32,797 nucleotides of DNA from UMGS946 sp048421225 (GTDB taxonomy: Bacteria; Bacillota; Clostridia; Christensenellales; CAG-138), in assembly GCA_048421225.1 (NCBI GenBank), contig DBFNRV010000128.1, forward strand, positions 1 to 32,797, read 5' to 3'. Of the stretch, positions 23,079-31,745 are shown piece after piece. Numbering within the stretch: position 1 is the first letter of the stretch; every line of letters starts with the position of its first letter. Both the position numbers and the translations under genes were made by a program. The notes below the pieces were generated by a model, which saw only the letters and a program-made list of their open reading frames with translations, was not told the DNA's origin and made no database searches.

Positions 23079-23106
23079 ATTATACTACAGAAGTCGGGTA
23101 AGTAAA
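23079..23106 (-). promoter_or_regulatory. Promoter of nadD-yqeK-rsfS
   Basis: On the minus strand TTTACT (23101-23106), 16 bases, TATAAT (23079-23084). The start codon is about 37 bases downstream of the -10 box. Confidence 0.6.
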
Positions 23107-23389
23107 CAGGAATAAAATAAGCGCTTTTCCGCCGCTGTCAGATACATAATAGTTATATAAACATAACGGGGTGGATTTATAATTAATGAAGTCAGCAATT
23201 AACCGGATTTACGCCTCAAAAGTGAAAACTTTGTAGTTCTGAATTAAGCTATTTGGTAAATTGTTGTTTCGCTGGCGCTTATTGATTTGAATTTATAAGA
23301 TATATAATATTGACTGCTCAATAATGCTTGAAGTGGATATTAACGGGAGGGTATTATGTAGGTGCAATAAAATGAACGAGGTGCAAATG

Positions 23390-24295
23390 ATGCCAATTAA
23401 AAATTTTGATGAGTTGATTGCCAAGGTAAAGGGAGGAGACAAAAAAACCGTTGCGCTTATTCAGGCTAACGACGCCCATGCCCTTGAGGCTATAATTGAG
23501 GCAAAAGACCTTGTAGATGCCATATTAGTAGGCGACCCAGCCAAAATAGAGGAAGTCTTGCTTTCATTAGGTCAAAATCCATCGGATTTTGTCATTGAGC
23601 CGGTGCCGGAGGGCACACATCCAAGCGTTTGCGCGGCAAAGCTTATTCATGAAGGCAAGGCAGATTTCCTTATGAAGGGAAAGATAATGACGGGGGATAT
23701 GCTTAAAGGCGTACTATGCCATGAAGCCGATTTAAGAACCGGGCACCTGATGAGCCATATTATAATCGCCGAGGTACCAGGTTATCATAAGCTATTATGC
23801 GTTACCGACGGCGGCATGTGTACGTACCCCGATCTTGATCAAAAAAAGACTATTGTGCAAAATGCTGCGAATTTCTTTAACAGCTTGGGCTATGAAAAGG
23901 TGAACGTAGCCGCGCTTTGCGCCGTTGAGACCGTAAATCCCAAAATGCCGGAAACGGTGCATGCCGCCGAGCTCAAGCGCATGAGCCTTGATGGAGAGCT
24001 GGAAAACTGTTACGTGGAAGGCCCGATTTCATACGACCTTGCGATGGTAAAGGAGCTTGGCGACATTAAGGGCTATGAATGCCCATGCGCCGGGGATTTT
24101 GATATAATGCTCGCTCCAGAGATAGTCGTGGGCAATGTATTGGGAAAATGCCTTGTGTATACATGCGGGGGACGTATGGCCGGCTTAGTGCTTGGATGCA
24201 AGGTCCCGATTGTAGTTACGTCACGCGGCTCGTCGGCCGAGGAAAAATATTATTCCCTGGCCCTTGGCGCTGGCGCCGCGTCGATGAAAAGATAA
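23390..24295 (+). CDS. ptb: Phosphate butyryltransferase
   Basis: Converts butyryl-CoA and phosphate to butyryl phosphate, which the next enzyme uses to make ATP and butyrate. From ATG 23390 the protein has 301 residues, a typical Ptb length. The phosphotransacylase fold shows KTVALIQANDAHALEAIIEA, VGDPAKIEEVLLSLG, the active-site segment ADFLMKGKIMTGDMLKGVL, TDGGMCTYPDLDQK, and GPISYDLAMVKELG with VVTSRGSSAEEKYYSLALG at the end. ATG 23390 lies 6 bases after GAGGTG and begins family-like sequence (PIKNFDELIAKVKGG); ATGs at 23372 and 23387 are possible. buk follows after 25 bases. No butyryl-CoA pathway genes are in view, so other acyl-CoA substrates (branched-chain) remain possible. Confidence 0.92.
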   Translation: MPIKNFDELIAKVKGGDKKTVALIQANDAHALEAIIEAKDLVDAILVGDPAKIEEVLLSLGQNPSDFVIEPVPEGTHPSVCAAKLIHEGKADFLMKGKIMTGDMLKGVLCHEADLRTGHLMSHIIIAEVPGYHKLLCVTDGGMCTYPDLDQKKTIVQNAANFFNSLGYEKVNVAALCAVETVNPKMPETVHAAELKRMSLDGELENCYVEGPISYDLAMVKELGDIKGYECPCAGDFDIMLAPEIVVGNVLGKCLVYTCGGRMAGLVLGCKVPIVVTSRGSSAEEKYYSLALGAGAASMKR

Positions 24296-24320
24296 CCGCC
24301 GTTAGGCAGGAGGGGACTAA

Positions 24321-25391
24321 ATGCAGAAAATACTGGTTATAAATCCGGGCTCAACGTCCACTAAAGTTGCTGTGTTTGAGGATTTAAAACAGCTGTTCTC
24401 AATTACTATAAGGCATACCGATGAGGAACTAAAACCCTTTAAATGGGTTATGGACCAGCTGGATTTCCGCACTAAGCGGATCGAGCAGGCCATGCTTGAA
24501 AACGGGCTGGACATGAAGGAACTGACGTGTATAATGTCGCGCGGAGGCATGATTCCTCCCTGCAAATCCGGCGCGTACCGTATAAACGACTTAATGGTGC
24601 AATACATGTACGACCAGAAGGTAGACACCCATATTTCAAACGTCGGGTGCGCGATAGCTCATGGCTTTGCCAAGCGTTTAAATATTCCAGCTTTTATATA
24701 TGATCCAGTAACGGTCGACGAACTCGCTCCGATTGCGCGTATTACGGGCCTGCCGGAGCTCCCCAAAAAAAGTCGCGGGCACGCGCTGAACACGCATGCC
24801 ATGGCGCACCGCTGCGCGGATGAAATATTAAAAAAGCCAGTCAGCGAATGTACCTTTATCGTACAGCATATTGGCGGCGGAACCAGCGTATGGCTGATTG
24901 ACAAGGGCTATTCCATTGACATGTATTCCGATGACGACGCCGGATTTGCACCGGAAAGATGTGGAAAGCTTCAGGCCATGGATCTTATAAACCTATGCTA
25001 CAGCGGAAAGTATTCACATGAGGAGATGACCAAAAAGGTAAGGGGCAATGCGGGCCTGAGGGCTCATCTTGGCACGAGTGACGCTCGCGAAGTTGAGCGT
25101 ATGGTCGAACAGGGCGATAACCATGCGAAGCTTATCTATCAGGCCTTTGCTTATGGGATAGCGAAAGGGATAGGGGATCTTGCAACCGTAGTAAACGGTG
25201 AGGTGGATAGAATTATCCTTACGGGCGGCGTAGCGTATTCAAAGATGCTTACGGGCTGGATAAGGGAAAGGGTAGAATGGATAGCGCCTGTAGAGGTTAT
25301 GGCGGGCGAGTATGAGATGGAGGCTCTCGCTGAAGGCGGGCTGCGCGTAATGAGAGGTGATGAGAAGCCTCACGAGTTTGTCCTGGACTAA
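24321..25391 (+). CDS. buk: Butyrate kinase
   Basis: An acetokinase-family enzyme that transfers phosphate from butyryl phosphate to ADP, yielding ATP. The 356-residue length is that of Buk, shorter than acetate kinase (about 400). Features: ILVINPGSTSTKVAVFED at the N-terminus, MSRGGMIPPCKSGAYRINDLM, the conserved HIGGGTSVWLIDKGYSIDMYSDDDAGFAPERCG near residues 184-216, GDLATVVNGEVDRIILTGGVAYSKML, and EYEMEALAEGGLRVMRG at the end. ATG 24321 follows GGAGGGG. It is the second gene of a ptb-buk operon that ends at the terminator at 25419. Confidence 0.95.
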   Translation: MQKILVINPGSTSTKVAVFEDLKQLFSITIRHTDEELKPFKWVMDQLDFRTKRIEQAMLENGLDMKELTCIMSRGGMIPPCKSGAYRINDLMVQYMYDQKVDTHISNVGCAIAHGFAKRLNIPAFIYDPVTVDELAPIARITGLPELPKKSRGHALNTHAMAHRCADEILKKPVSECTFIVQHIGGGTSVWLIDKGYSIDMYSDDDAGFAPERCGKLQAMDLINLCYSGKYSHEEMTKKVRGNAGLRAHLGTSDAREVERMVEQGDNHAKLIYQAFAYGIAKGIGDLATVVNGEVDRIILTGGVAYSKMLTGWIRERVEWIAPVEVMAGEYEMEALAEGGLRVMRGDEKPHEFVLD

Positions 25392-25418
25392 GTTAACTTT
25401 TTATATATTTGTAATTAG

Positions 25419-25443
25419 AGCGGCACGCTGTGCCGCTTTTTTT
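25419..25443 (+). terminator. Rho-independent terminator of ptb-buk
   Basis: AGCGGCAC (25419-25426) and GTGCCGCT (25430-25437) form a perfect 8-bp stem with a 3-base loop, followed by a run of seven T residues to 25443. Confidence 0.92.
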
Positions 25444-25494
25444 GTCATATTTATGTCTTAAACATCTAGCGATTTGAAGTTTGCCTGTTTGCCG

Positions 25495-25523
25495 TTGTAA
25501 ACTTTGTCCAATAGGACTATAAT
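25495..25523 (+). promoter_or_regulatory. Promoter of deoD
   Basis: TTGTAA (25495-25500), 17 bases, TATAAT (25518-25523). The predicted start near 25530 lies downstream of possible upstream start codons in the frame and supports GTG 25555. Confidence 0.75.
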
Positions 25524-25554
25524 ATTTCTATATCAGCAAAGGAGAGAGCGAACA

Positions 25555-26265
25555 GTGAGTATATCAACGCCACATAACCGCGGTGATTTGGGCGACTATG
25601 CAAAGACAGTGCTTATGCCCGGAGATCCTCTTCGCGCTAAATTTATAGCCGAAACTTTCATTCAATATTCGGAATGTGTAAATGATGTAAGGGGTATAAA
25701 CGGTTACACGGGCTTTTATAAGGGCAAGCGTGTATCCGTTATGGCCAGCGGTATGGGTATGCCGTCAATGGGAATATACTCATACGAGCTTTTCAAGTAC
25801 TATGGGGTGGAGAATATAATACGTATAGGCTCAGCTGGGGCGATATTGCCTGAGCTTAAGCTTAGGTCCATAGTGCTTGCGCAGGGAGCCTGTACAAACT
25901 CCAATTATGCCGCTCAGTATGGGCTTATGGGCACCTACGCGCCCATAGCGAGCTATAAGCTGCTGAAGGCGGCGGAAGCTGAATGCGAGCGCATAAACGC
26001 CGATTATATGATTGGGAATGTTTTGTCGTCCGACACGTTCTATGACGCGTCGCAGGCAACGGTGAAATGGGGTTCTATGGGCGTTATGGCTGTTGAGATG
26101 GAGGCTGCGGCGCTTTATATGAATGCGGCGTACTTGGGGAAAAACGCGCTGTGTATCTGCACAATATCGGATCATCTGATTAAGGGTGAGGACTGCACCG
26201 CCATTGAGCGCCAGGAATCGTTTACCCAGATGATGGAGATTGCGCTCAATATAGCGCCGGCGTAA
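25555..26265 (+). CDS. deoD: Purine-nucleoside phosphorylase, DeoD type
   Basis: Splits purine (deoxy)ribonucleosides with phosphate to free base and sugar 1-phosphate in nucleoside salvage. The 236-residue protein has STPHNRGDLGDYAKTVLMPGDPLRAKFIAE at the start, MASGMGMPSMGIYSYEL, IRIGSAGAILPELKLRSIVLAQGACTNSN, AVEMEAAALYMNA and TISDHLIKGEDCTAIERQESF, where the Asp of SDH is the expected catalytic residue. These mark the hexameric bacterial DeoD group. The start GTG 25555 lies shortly after AAAGGAGAG and matches the family N-terminus; extending upstream would run through the promoter. A GNAT-like gene follows after 45 bases, without a terminator between. Confidence 0.95.
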   Translation: MSISTPHNRGDLGDYAKTVLMPGDPLRAKFIAETFIQYSECVNDVRGINGYTGFYKGKRVSVMASGMGMPSMGIYSYELFKYYGVENIIRIGSAGAILPELKLRSIVLAQGACTNSNYAAQYGLMGTYAPIASYKLLKAAEAECERINADYMIGNVLSSDTFYDASQATVKWGSMGVMAVEMEAAALYMNAAYLGKNALCICTISDHLIKGEDCTAIERQESFTQMMEIALNIAPA

Positions 26266-26310
26266 TTAATTTAAGGGTCATTGTGATTCAAAGCTATTTA
26301 AGGGGGAACC

Positions 26311-27432
26311 ATGGTCGAAATCAGGGAGGTAACTAACAAGCGCGAACTGAGAAAGTTTGTAGATTATCCAAACCAGCTGTATAAGGACAATCCGTACTTT
26401 ATTCCTGCTACATACGCGGATGATCTGGAGGATTGGGACAGAAACAAGAACCCCGCGTTTGAATATTGCGATGCAAAGTGCTTTTTGGCCTATCGCAATG
26501 GTAAGATTGTTGGCAGGATTGGCGCTATAATCAGCCATAGGGCCAACGAAAAGTTCAGCTGCAGGAGAATGAGGTTTACGCAGGTAGATTTTATTGACGA
26601 CGAAGAAGTTTCTTCTTCCCTGTTCAGGCGGGTCGAGTCATATGCAAAGGATATGGGCTGTACAGAGGTTCATGGTCCGCTTGGCTTCACAGACTTGGAC
26701 AGGGAGGGGATGCTTGTTGACGGCTTTGACCGAAAGAGCATGTTTATCACCTATTATAACCCGTCTTACTATAACGAGCACCTTGCCAGGCTTGGCTATA
26801 TAAAGGATGTGGATTGGATAGAGTATCTGATAAATATACCTGAGGAACCAAACGAGCGGCTGCAGCGGCTTACGGAGATGGTAATGAAGCGCTTTAAACT
26901 GAGGGTTATGAACATCACCAGCAAGCGCAGCCTTAAGCCCGTAGTTCGCAGTGTATTCAGGCTGCTTAACGATGCGTATGCCGGACTGTACGGAGTCGTA
27001 CCTCTGACCGACGCACAAGTGGAACGGTATACAAAAAAGTTTCTTCCTCTTATCAACATGAAATATACGTGCTTTGTTGAAAACGATCATGGGGAGCTGG
27101 TGGCGTTCGGCGTAGCTGCTCCCTCCATTGCCAATGCCCTTAAAAAGAGTGGAGGCAAGCTTTTCCCTGTTGGCGCATTCAGGGTTCTGAAAGCGTGTAG
27201 GAAAAACGATACACTGGACCTGTTCCTGGTCGCGGTTAGGCCGGATATGCAGGGCAGCGGGGTAAACTCCATTATTTTAAACCACGTCTTGAATAACGCC
27301 ATTAAGAGCGGGATCAGATATGCCGAAACAGGGCCGGAGCTAGAAACCAATGATAAGGTAATCGCCCAGTGGAAGTTCTTTGAGGTGGATCAGCACAAGC
27401 GGCGTAGATGCTATATAAAGACGCTTCAATAA
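26311..27432 (+). CDS. GNAT-like conserved protein (YghO type)
   Basis: A 373-residue protein of a conserved uncharacterised group resembling E. coli YghO. The N-terminal half has IREVTNKRELRKFVDYPNQLYKDNPYFIPATYADD, CFLAYRNGKIVGRIGAIISHRAN, and the group hallmark EVHGPLGFTDLDREGMLVDGFD. The C-terminal half carries a GNAT-like acyl-CoA site: DLFLVAVRPDMQGSGVNSIILNHVLNNAI (about residues 306-334), then GIRYAETGPELETNDKVIAQWKFF. Two tandem GNAT folds are likely. The acyl acceptor is unknown. ATG 26311 follows AAGGGGG. It is probably co-transcribed with deoD, 45 bases upstream. Confidence 0.85.
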   Translation: MVEIREVTNKRELRKFVDYPNQLYKDNPYFIPATYADDLEDWDRNKNPAFEYCDAKCFLAYRNGKIVGRIGAIISHRANEKFSCRRMRFTQVDFIDDEEVSSSLFRRVESYAKDMGCTEVHGPLGFTDLDREGMLVDGFDRKSMFITYYNPSYYNEHLARLGYIKDVDWIEYLINIPEEPNERLQRLTEMVMKRFKLRVMNITSKRSLKPVVRSVFRLLNDAYAGLYGVVPLTDAQVERYTKKFLPLINMKYTCFVENDHGELVAFGVAAPSIANALKKSGGKLFPVGAFRVLKACRKNDTLDLFLVAVRPDMQGSGVNSIILNHVLNNAIKSGIRYAETGPELETNDKVIAQWKFFEVDQHKRRRCYIKTLQ

Positions 27433-27457
27433 TCGTCATGGCTCTTGATAATTTAAA

Positions 27458-27486
27458 CCGGAGGACGCGTATTGCGTTGCCTCCGG
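27458..27486. terminator. Hairpin between convergent genes
   Basis: CCGGAGG (27458-27464) and CCTCCGG (27480-27486) pair perfectly, with an inner ACGC/GCGT helix. T runs are weak on both sides (CTTGTTG on plus, TTTAAATT on minus), so termination is likely but modest. Confidence 0.6.
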
Positions 27487-27524
27487 CTTGTTGTAAAGAT
27501 TGATGGCATCTGGTCTTAGGTTCA

Positions 27525-28808
27525 TCAGTCCATATCGTTTATCGTGGCCATAAACAGCGCCGCACCGGAATCGGCATGCATGACGGCAACGGCAAAGGGC
27601 CTATCACACCTGATATTATTTTGAGTTATAGGCATATCGCTTTTGACGATTCCTACCCCGGCGGCTCCGGAAGCCTGGGTGCCATCCTCATTTATATCCA
27701 TATTGGTTGCGGTTACTATCTGCCCGATCTTAAGGTTAGATCCATCGGTACCTGACAGCAGTCCGGGGAAGCTACCATTGCCGCCTATAAGCGCATCCTC
27801 CATCCCCAGGGCTGAAAGCTGCTGTAATAAATCAAGATGGGTTTGTATTGACAGCTTGGGGATCCATATATTCACACTTTCCGACACGCATTTATCAAGT
27901 TCGTATATTGCCTCTTTCATAAATTGCGCTGGAGACACGTCGCCCTTTGGAAGCATCACAGCCATATAGAATTCATCGCCCTCGTATGGTATCAATACGA
28001 TGTAGCCATCTTCAAGTTCGGCATATTTATATTCGTTGCTGCTGTACATAAGATCGACGTCGGCCTTGCCGCTTGTGCCATAGAATACTGCATCCGATAC
28101 GGTTTTACTTGAGTCAAAGCCCACTTTCCATTTCATATCAAAATCGGTCGCGCTTAAAAGGTACATAACGCTGTCGCTCATTGTACTGTCAAGAAGGCGG
28201 TCGATGCGTCCGTTTGTTTTATCGCTTACCCAGCTGTTGATAGCAGCAGCGAGTTTCTCGGTGTCGTCAAAGTCAAATGTACCCGTTTGTGCCCTATAGT
28301 AATCCGTTATACTACGGGAAAATTCCGATGCCAATGCATACTGTTTATCAACGATTACGGCGTTCGCCATTTTTATTCCCAAAATTCCGTCGAATGCGTT
28401 CAATAAGGCGGCGTTGTTTCTGGCGAGCTCTTCGGCTGAAAGCGTCGTGCGCATTGCCGTTTGCATGGCGTTAAGCGCCTCGCTGTCAGCGCCGAGCATG
28501 GCCATCTGCAGTGCCATTGAAAGCGCGGCCGGAGATACGGCGCCCGTCCAGTCGTCACCTAGCTGTTCTATAACGTTTAGAGAGAAAGCATAGCTGTCCT
28601 TAACAAACCCTCTATCCACGCTTCCGGTATGCCTGGCGGAGCCGGAAAGGTTTAGAAAACCGGATGCTACGCCAGGAACGGTCGCCGCACCGTCCTCAGA
28701 ACCGTCGGCGCCCCCTCCTCCCTGTGTAGGCTTGGGCGCTTCGGAAGGCGCGCATCCCGTAAGAATGAGCAGAACGAGCAAAAGCATAGGCAATTTTACC
28801 CTTTTCAT
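27525..28808 (-). CDS. Serpin-family lipoprotein
   Basis: A 427-residue serpin, a suicide inhibitor of serine or cysteine proteases, with a lipoprotein signal (MKRVKLPMLLLVLLILTGC; lipidated Cys19) and a Gly/Ser/Pro linker, so it is displayed outside the membrane. The fold is complete: DSYAFSLNVIEQL, GAVSPAALSMALQMAMLGADSE, NAVIVDKQYALASEF, AINSWVSDKTNGRIDRLL, the strand YIVLIPYEGDEFYMAVMLPKG, and LKIGQIVTATNMDINEDGTQASGAAG, the hinge of the reactive loop. The small residues in the hinge are those expected of an inhibitory serpin. The C-terminal signature IRCDRPFAVAVMHADSGAALFMATIND is present. By spacing from hinge Glu, the P1 residue would be Ser or the preceding Lys. The start has GGAGG 9-10 bases upstream. 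The target protease is not known. Confidence 0.93.
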   Translation of the reverse strand: MKRVKLPMLLLVLLILTGCAPSEAPKPTQGGGGADGSEDGAATVPGVASGFLNLSGSARHTGSVDRGFVKDSYAFSLNVIEQLGDDWTGAVSPAALSMALQMAMLGADSEALNAMQTAMRTTLSAEELARNNAALLNAFDGILGIKMANAVIVDKQYALASEFSRSITDYYRAQTGTFDFDDTEKLAAAINSWVSDKTNGRIDRLLDSTMSDSVMYLLSATDFDMKWKVGFDSSKTVSDAVFYGTSGKADVDLMYSSNEYKYAELEDGYIVLIPYEGDEFYMAVMLPKGDVSPAQFMKEAIYELDKCVSESVNIWIPKLSIQTHLDLLQQLSALGMEDALIGGNGSFPGLLSGTDGSNLKIGQIVTATNMDINEDGTQASGAAGVGIVKSDMPITQNNIRCDRPFAVAVMHADSGAALFMATINDMD

Positions 28809-28947
28809 CCTAAAGTTCCTCCAATCTCATCTGATATATATTTGATAAGTTGCTTTATCCTTAATAAAACGTAAGTTTCGGGCATATGGTTGCAATTAAC
28901 AAAAATACAGCTTAGCAATTAATATCATTAAAGGTGGAATGCTAGCG

Positions 28948-28976
28948 TTGCCATATCATTTTACCTGATATATAAT
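28948..28976 (+). promoter_or_regulatory. Promoter of uvrC abutting the start codon
   Basis: TTGCCA (28948-28953), 17 bases, TATAAT (28971-28976). ATG 28983 lies 6 bases after the -10 box, so transcription should begin at or within a base or two of the start codon. No Shine-Dalgarno sequence is present. Confidence 0.72.
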
Positions 28977-28982
28977 TATCAT

Positions 28983-30839
28983 ATGAACAAAATCATTGAA
29001 GAAAAATTGGAGCTGCTGCCTGATAAGCCCGGCGTTTATAAAATGTATGACAGCGGAGGAACTATTATATATGTCGGCAAGGCTTTAAGCTTAAAAAACC
29101 GTGTACGGCAATACTTTAGGTCTCAAAAAGGGATGGAGCCTAAGGTTATTGCAATGGTGTCCCACATTGTGGACTTTGAATATGTTTTGACTGGAAGCGA
29201 GGCGGAAGCCTTCGCCTTTGAAAGCAATCTCATAAAGGAGCTCAGGCCAAGATATAACATACTGCTAAAAGATGACAAGCATTTTCCATACCTGCGTGTG
29301 GATTTGAGACAGGACTATCCAAGGTTTGAAGTCGTACGCCGCATCAAACAGGATGGCGCAAGGTATTTTGGCCCCTACATAAGCGGCTTTACGTTAAAAG
29401 AATCCTTGGAGGCAATCAGGGATCACTTTCCAATACGGCATTGTAAAAAGGACATCGCTAAGGCAATAGCGAGAGGCGAACGACCGTGCCTGATGTACCA
29501 CTTGGGACGTTGCTGCGCTCCATGTTCCGGTAAAATCGACAGAGAGCGTTACCATGGAATGATTGATGAGGTAATTGCGTTTCTCGAGGGTAATACCGAT
29601 CGGTTATTGGATGAATTGCGGGAACAAATGAACGAATGCGCGGAAAGAATGGACTTTGAACAGGCGGCCAAACTGCGTGATCGAATAAGCGCGATTTCTA
29701 GGCTGGGGGAAAAGCAGAGGGCTATTACGGTAACCGATAAGGACTGCGACGTTTTCGCGCTATGCAGGGATGAACTGAATATCCTTATATTCTCCTTGTT
29801 CATAAGGTCTGGTAAGGTGATAGGGGCCGAACCGTTTTATATGTCGGCTGATAACGAATCGAACAGCCTTATAATGGAGTCGTTTATAAAGCAGTTTTAT
29901 TCTGAAACAAGGAATGTCCCCAGGGAGATACTTGTAAGCGATGTTCCAGAGGAGCTTGACGCCATTTCCGAATGGCTTAGCGGTATTAGGGGGAAAAAAG
30001 CGTTTATAGTACAGCCGCAACGGGGAGAGAAACGAAAATATATTGAAATGGCTGTTGAAAACGGAAAGGATACGCTTAATAAGCAAAGGGAGCTTAAGCG
30101 GCGGGAATGGGAGCGGGGCGAAGGCGCGCTGGCCGAGCTATGCGCAATAATAGGACTGGATGTGCTTCCACATCGTATTGAATGCTATGATAACTCGCAC
30201 ATACAGGGCAGGGACGCCGTAGGAGGAATGATCGTGTTCATCGATGGAAAGCCTGAGCGAAAGGAATACAGGAGGTTTAGAATCAAGGCGGAGGCAAACG
30301 GCGACGATTACCTTGCCATGGACGAGGTGCTGAGAAGACGGTTTAAAAGGGCTCAGGACGGGGATGAGAAGTTCAAGGAATTGCCCGATCTGATTGTGGT
30401 TGACGGCGGAAGAGGGCAGCTTAACGTAGCGCTGCGGGTTCTTGAGGACTTTGGGATCCCGCATGTGCCCGCGATAGGACTGGCGGAGCGCAATGAGGAG
30501 GTTATCCTCCCATTTGCGGACGAAGCGCTGGTCCTGCCAAGAAAAAGTCCTTCCCTGCATTTGCTCCAGAGGATCAGGGACGAGTCGCACCGGTTTGCGA
30601 TAAGCTACCACAGAAGCCTGAGGCAAAAAAACGCGCTATTGTCCGTATTAAGCAGGATTGACGGAATAGGGGATAAAAGGCGCAGGGCGCTGTTTGACGC
30701 GTTCGTTACGCTTAATTCAATAAAAGAGGCTTCCATTGAAGATTTGACAGCGGTAAAGGGGATGAGCGGGCCGTCCGCGGAGGCCGTATATAACTATTTC
30801 CATGAAAAGCCTGATGACGAAGGGATGAAAGGTCAATAA
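28983..30839 (+). CDS. uvrC: UvrABC system protein C
   Basis: UvrC makes both incisions flanking a lesion during nucleotide excision repair. The 618-residue protein is full length. The GIY-YIG nuclease for the 3' cut is at residues 16-90 (KPGVYKMYDSGGTIIYVGKALSLKNRVRQYF). The UvrB-binding UVR motif is near 208-231 (NECAERMDFEQAAKLRDRI). The RNase H-like nuclease for the 5' cut begins near 398 (IECYDNSHIQGRDAVGGMIVF) and includes LIVVDGGRGQLNVA, and C-terminal helix-hairpin-helix repeats start near 557 (LSRIDGIGDKRRRALF). A four-Cys segment near 164-179 (CLMYHLGRCCAPC) is usual. ATG 28983 matches the family N-terminus. It lies directly on the predicted transcript start without a ribosome-binding site. 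Confidence 0.97.
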   Translation: MNKIIEEKLELLPDKPGVYKMYDSGGTIIYVGKALSLKNRVRQYFRSQKGMEPKVIAMVSHIVDFEYVLTGSEAEAFAFESNLIKELRPRYNILLKDDKHFPYLRVDLRQDYPRFEVVRRIKQDGARYFGPYISGFTLKESLEAIRDHFPIRHCKKDIAKAIARGERPCLMYHLGRCCAPCSGKIDRERYHGMIDEVIAFLEGNTDRLLDELREQMNECAERMDFEQAAKLRDRISAISRLGEKQRAITVTDKDCDVFALCRDELNILIFSLFIRSGKVIGAEPFYMSADNESNSLIMESFIKQFYSETRNVPREILVSDVPEELDAISEWLSGIRGKKAFIVQPQRGEKRKYIEMAVENGKDTLNKQRELKRREWERGEGALAELCAIIGLDVLPHRIECYDNSHIQGRDAVGGMIVFIDGKPERKEYRRFRIKAEANGDDYLAMDEVLRRRFKRAQDGDEKFKELPDLIVVDGGRGQLNVALRVLEDFGIPHVPAIGLAERNEEVILPFADEALVLPRKSPSLHLLQRIRDESHRFAISYHRSLRQKNALLSVLSRIDGIGDKRRRALFDAFVTLNSIKEASIEDLTAVKGMSGPSAEAVYNYFHEKPDDEGMKGQ

Positions 30840-30869
30840 CTTATTAAAATAAGCCTTGTAAGACTTGAT

Positions 30870-30898
30870 TTGACACAAAAGGACTAGGGTGAGATAAT
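30870..30898 (+). promoter_or_regulatory. Promoter of the HAD-ROK operon
   Basis: Consensus TTGACA (30870-30875), 17 bases, GATAAT (30893-30898). The predicted start near 30905 leaves about 28 bases before the HAD gene. Confidence 0.8.
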
Positions 30899-30932
30899 TA
30901 ATATGGATTATTTAATTCTATAGGGGGGCTTA

Positions 30933-31745
30933 ATGGTCTATAAACTGTTGGCGCTTGACGTGGACGATACCTTGCTTCCACCCGATAAACGCATATCTGA
31001 CGGGGATAAGGAGGCCGTATTCAAGGCGGCCGAAGCAGGGGTATATGTTACAATAGCTACGGGCAGAGGGTATCTTGGCTCTTCGCCGGTGTGGAGGGAG
31101 CTTAAAATCAATGGCCCTGTGATCAACTATGGAGGAGCGACGGTTACAGATACGCGGACAAATAGGCTCCTTTATTCAACACAGCTCTGCCCCGAGCTCA
31201 TTACTGAGCTTTTGGAACTTGCTAAGGATTTGAACGTGCACGCCCATATCTATCAAGGCGACGGTATCATATATGAAGCGGAACATGAGTGCGCCGTAAG
31301 CTACCGAAGCGCGCTTGGGTTGCCCTATATTATTGATCCGGATATACGGAAAAAGCGCTGGACTAACGTACCAAAGGCGCTGTTTATTACTGATAGGGTC
31401 GGCGAACTGGCGCCAATGTTGAAAAAGCGTTTTGAACACAGGCTGGAAGTAGCCCTTTCGAGTCCGGGTTTCATCGAATTCAACTGTTTAGGCGTTCATA
31501 AGGGAAGCGCTGTTAAGTGGCTGGCATCGCAGATGGGCGTAAAAAGGGATGAGATCATCGCAATCGGCGACAATACGCTTGACAGCGAAATGCTGATATA
31601 TGCCGGCCTTGGAGTGGCCGTTGCCAACGCCTCCCCAGAGGTTAAGGCGGTTGCCGACATAACATCCCCTTACGGGGCGGGGAAGGCGGTACGGTGGGCC
31701 ATTGACAACTATATCTGCAAGCTGGATACGAACGGTGAAAGATGA
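30933..31745 (+). CDS. HAD-family phosphatase, Cof type
   Basis: A 270-residue haloacid-dehalogenase-superfamily hydrolase of the Cof/YidA group, which dephosphorylates sugar phosphates or related metabolites in the cytoplasm. Motif I is LALDVDDTLLPPDKRIS (nucleophile Asp9 and acid/base Asp11, with Asp in place of the usual Gly in DxDGT), motif II is VTIATGRGYLG, motif III is the Lys in HKGSAVKWLASQMG, and motif IV is IAIGDNTLDSEMLIYAGLGVAVANASPEVK. The central cap domain, about residues 80-190, is the C2B type by position. The start follows AGGGGGG. The stop overlaps the ROK kinase start by four bases (ATGA), so translation is coupled and the two may handle related sugars. Confidence 0.92.
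   Translation: MVYKLLALDVDDTLLPPDKRISDGDKEAVFKAAEAGVYVTIATGRGYLGSSPVWRELKINGPVINYGGATVTDTRTNRLLYSTQLCPELITELLELAKDLNVHAHIYQGDGIIYEAEHECAVSYRSALGLPYIIDPDIRKKRWTNVPKALFITDRVGELAPMLKKRFEHRLEVALSSPGFIEFNCLGVHKGSAVKWLASQMGVKRDEIIAIGDNTLDSEMLIYAGLGVAVANASPEVKAVADITSPYGAGKAVRWAIDNYICKLDTNGER

Noticed and set aside
23324..23389. Upstream extension of Ptb from an ATG at 23324
   Set aside because: The extra 22 residues do not resemble the family, and the length of 301 residues from 23390 matches known Ptb.
30138..30626. 162-codon open frame antisense to uvrC
   Set aside because: It overlaps the conserved nuclease domain of UvrC and shows no protein family features.
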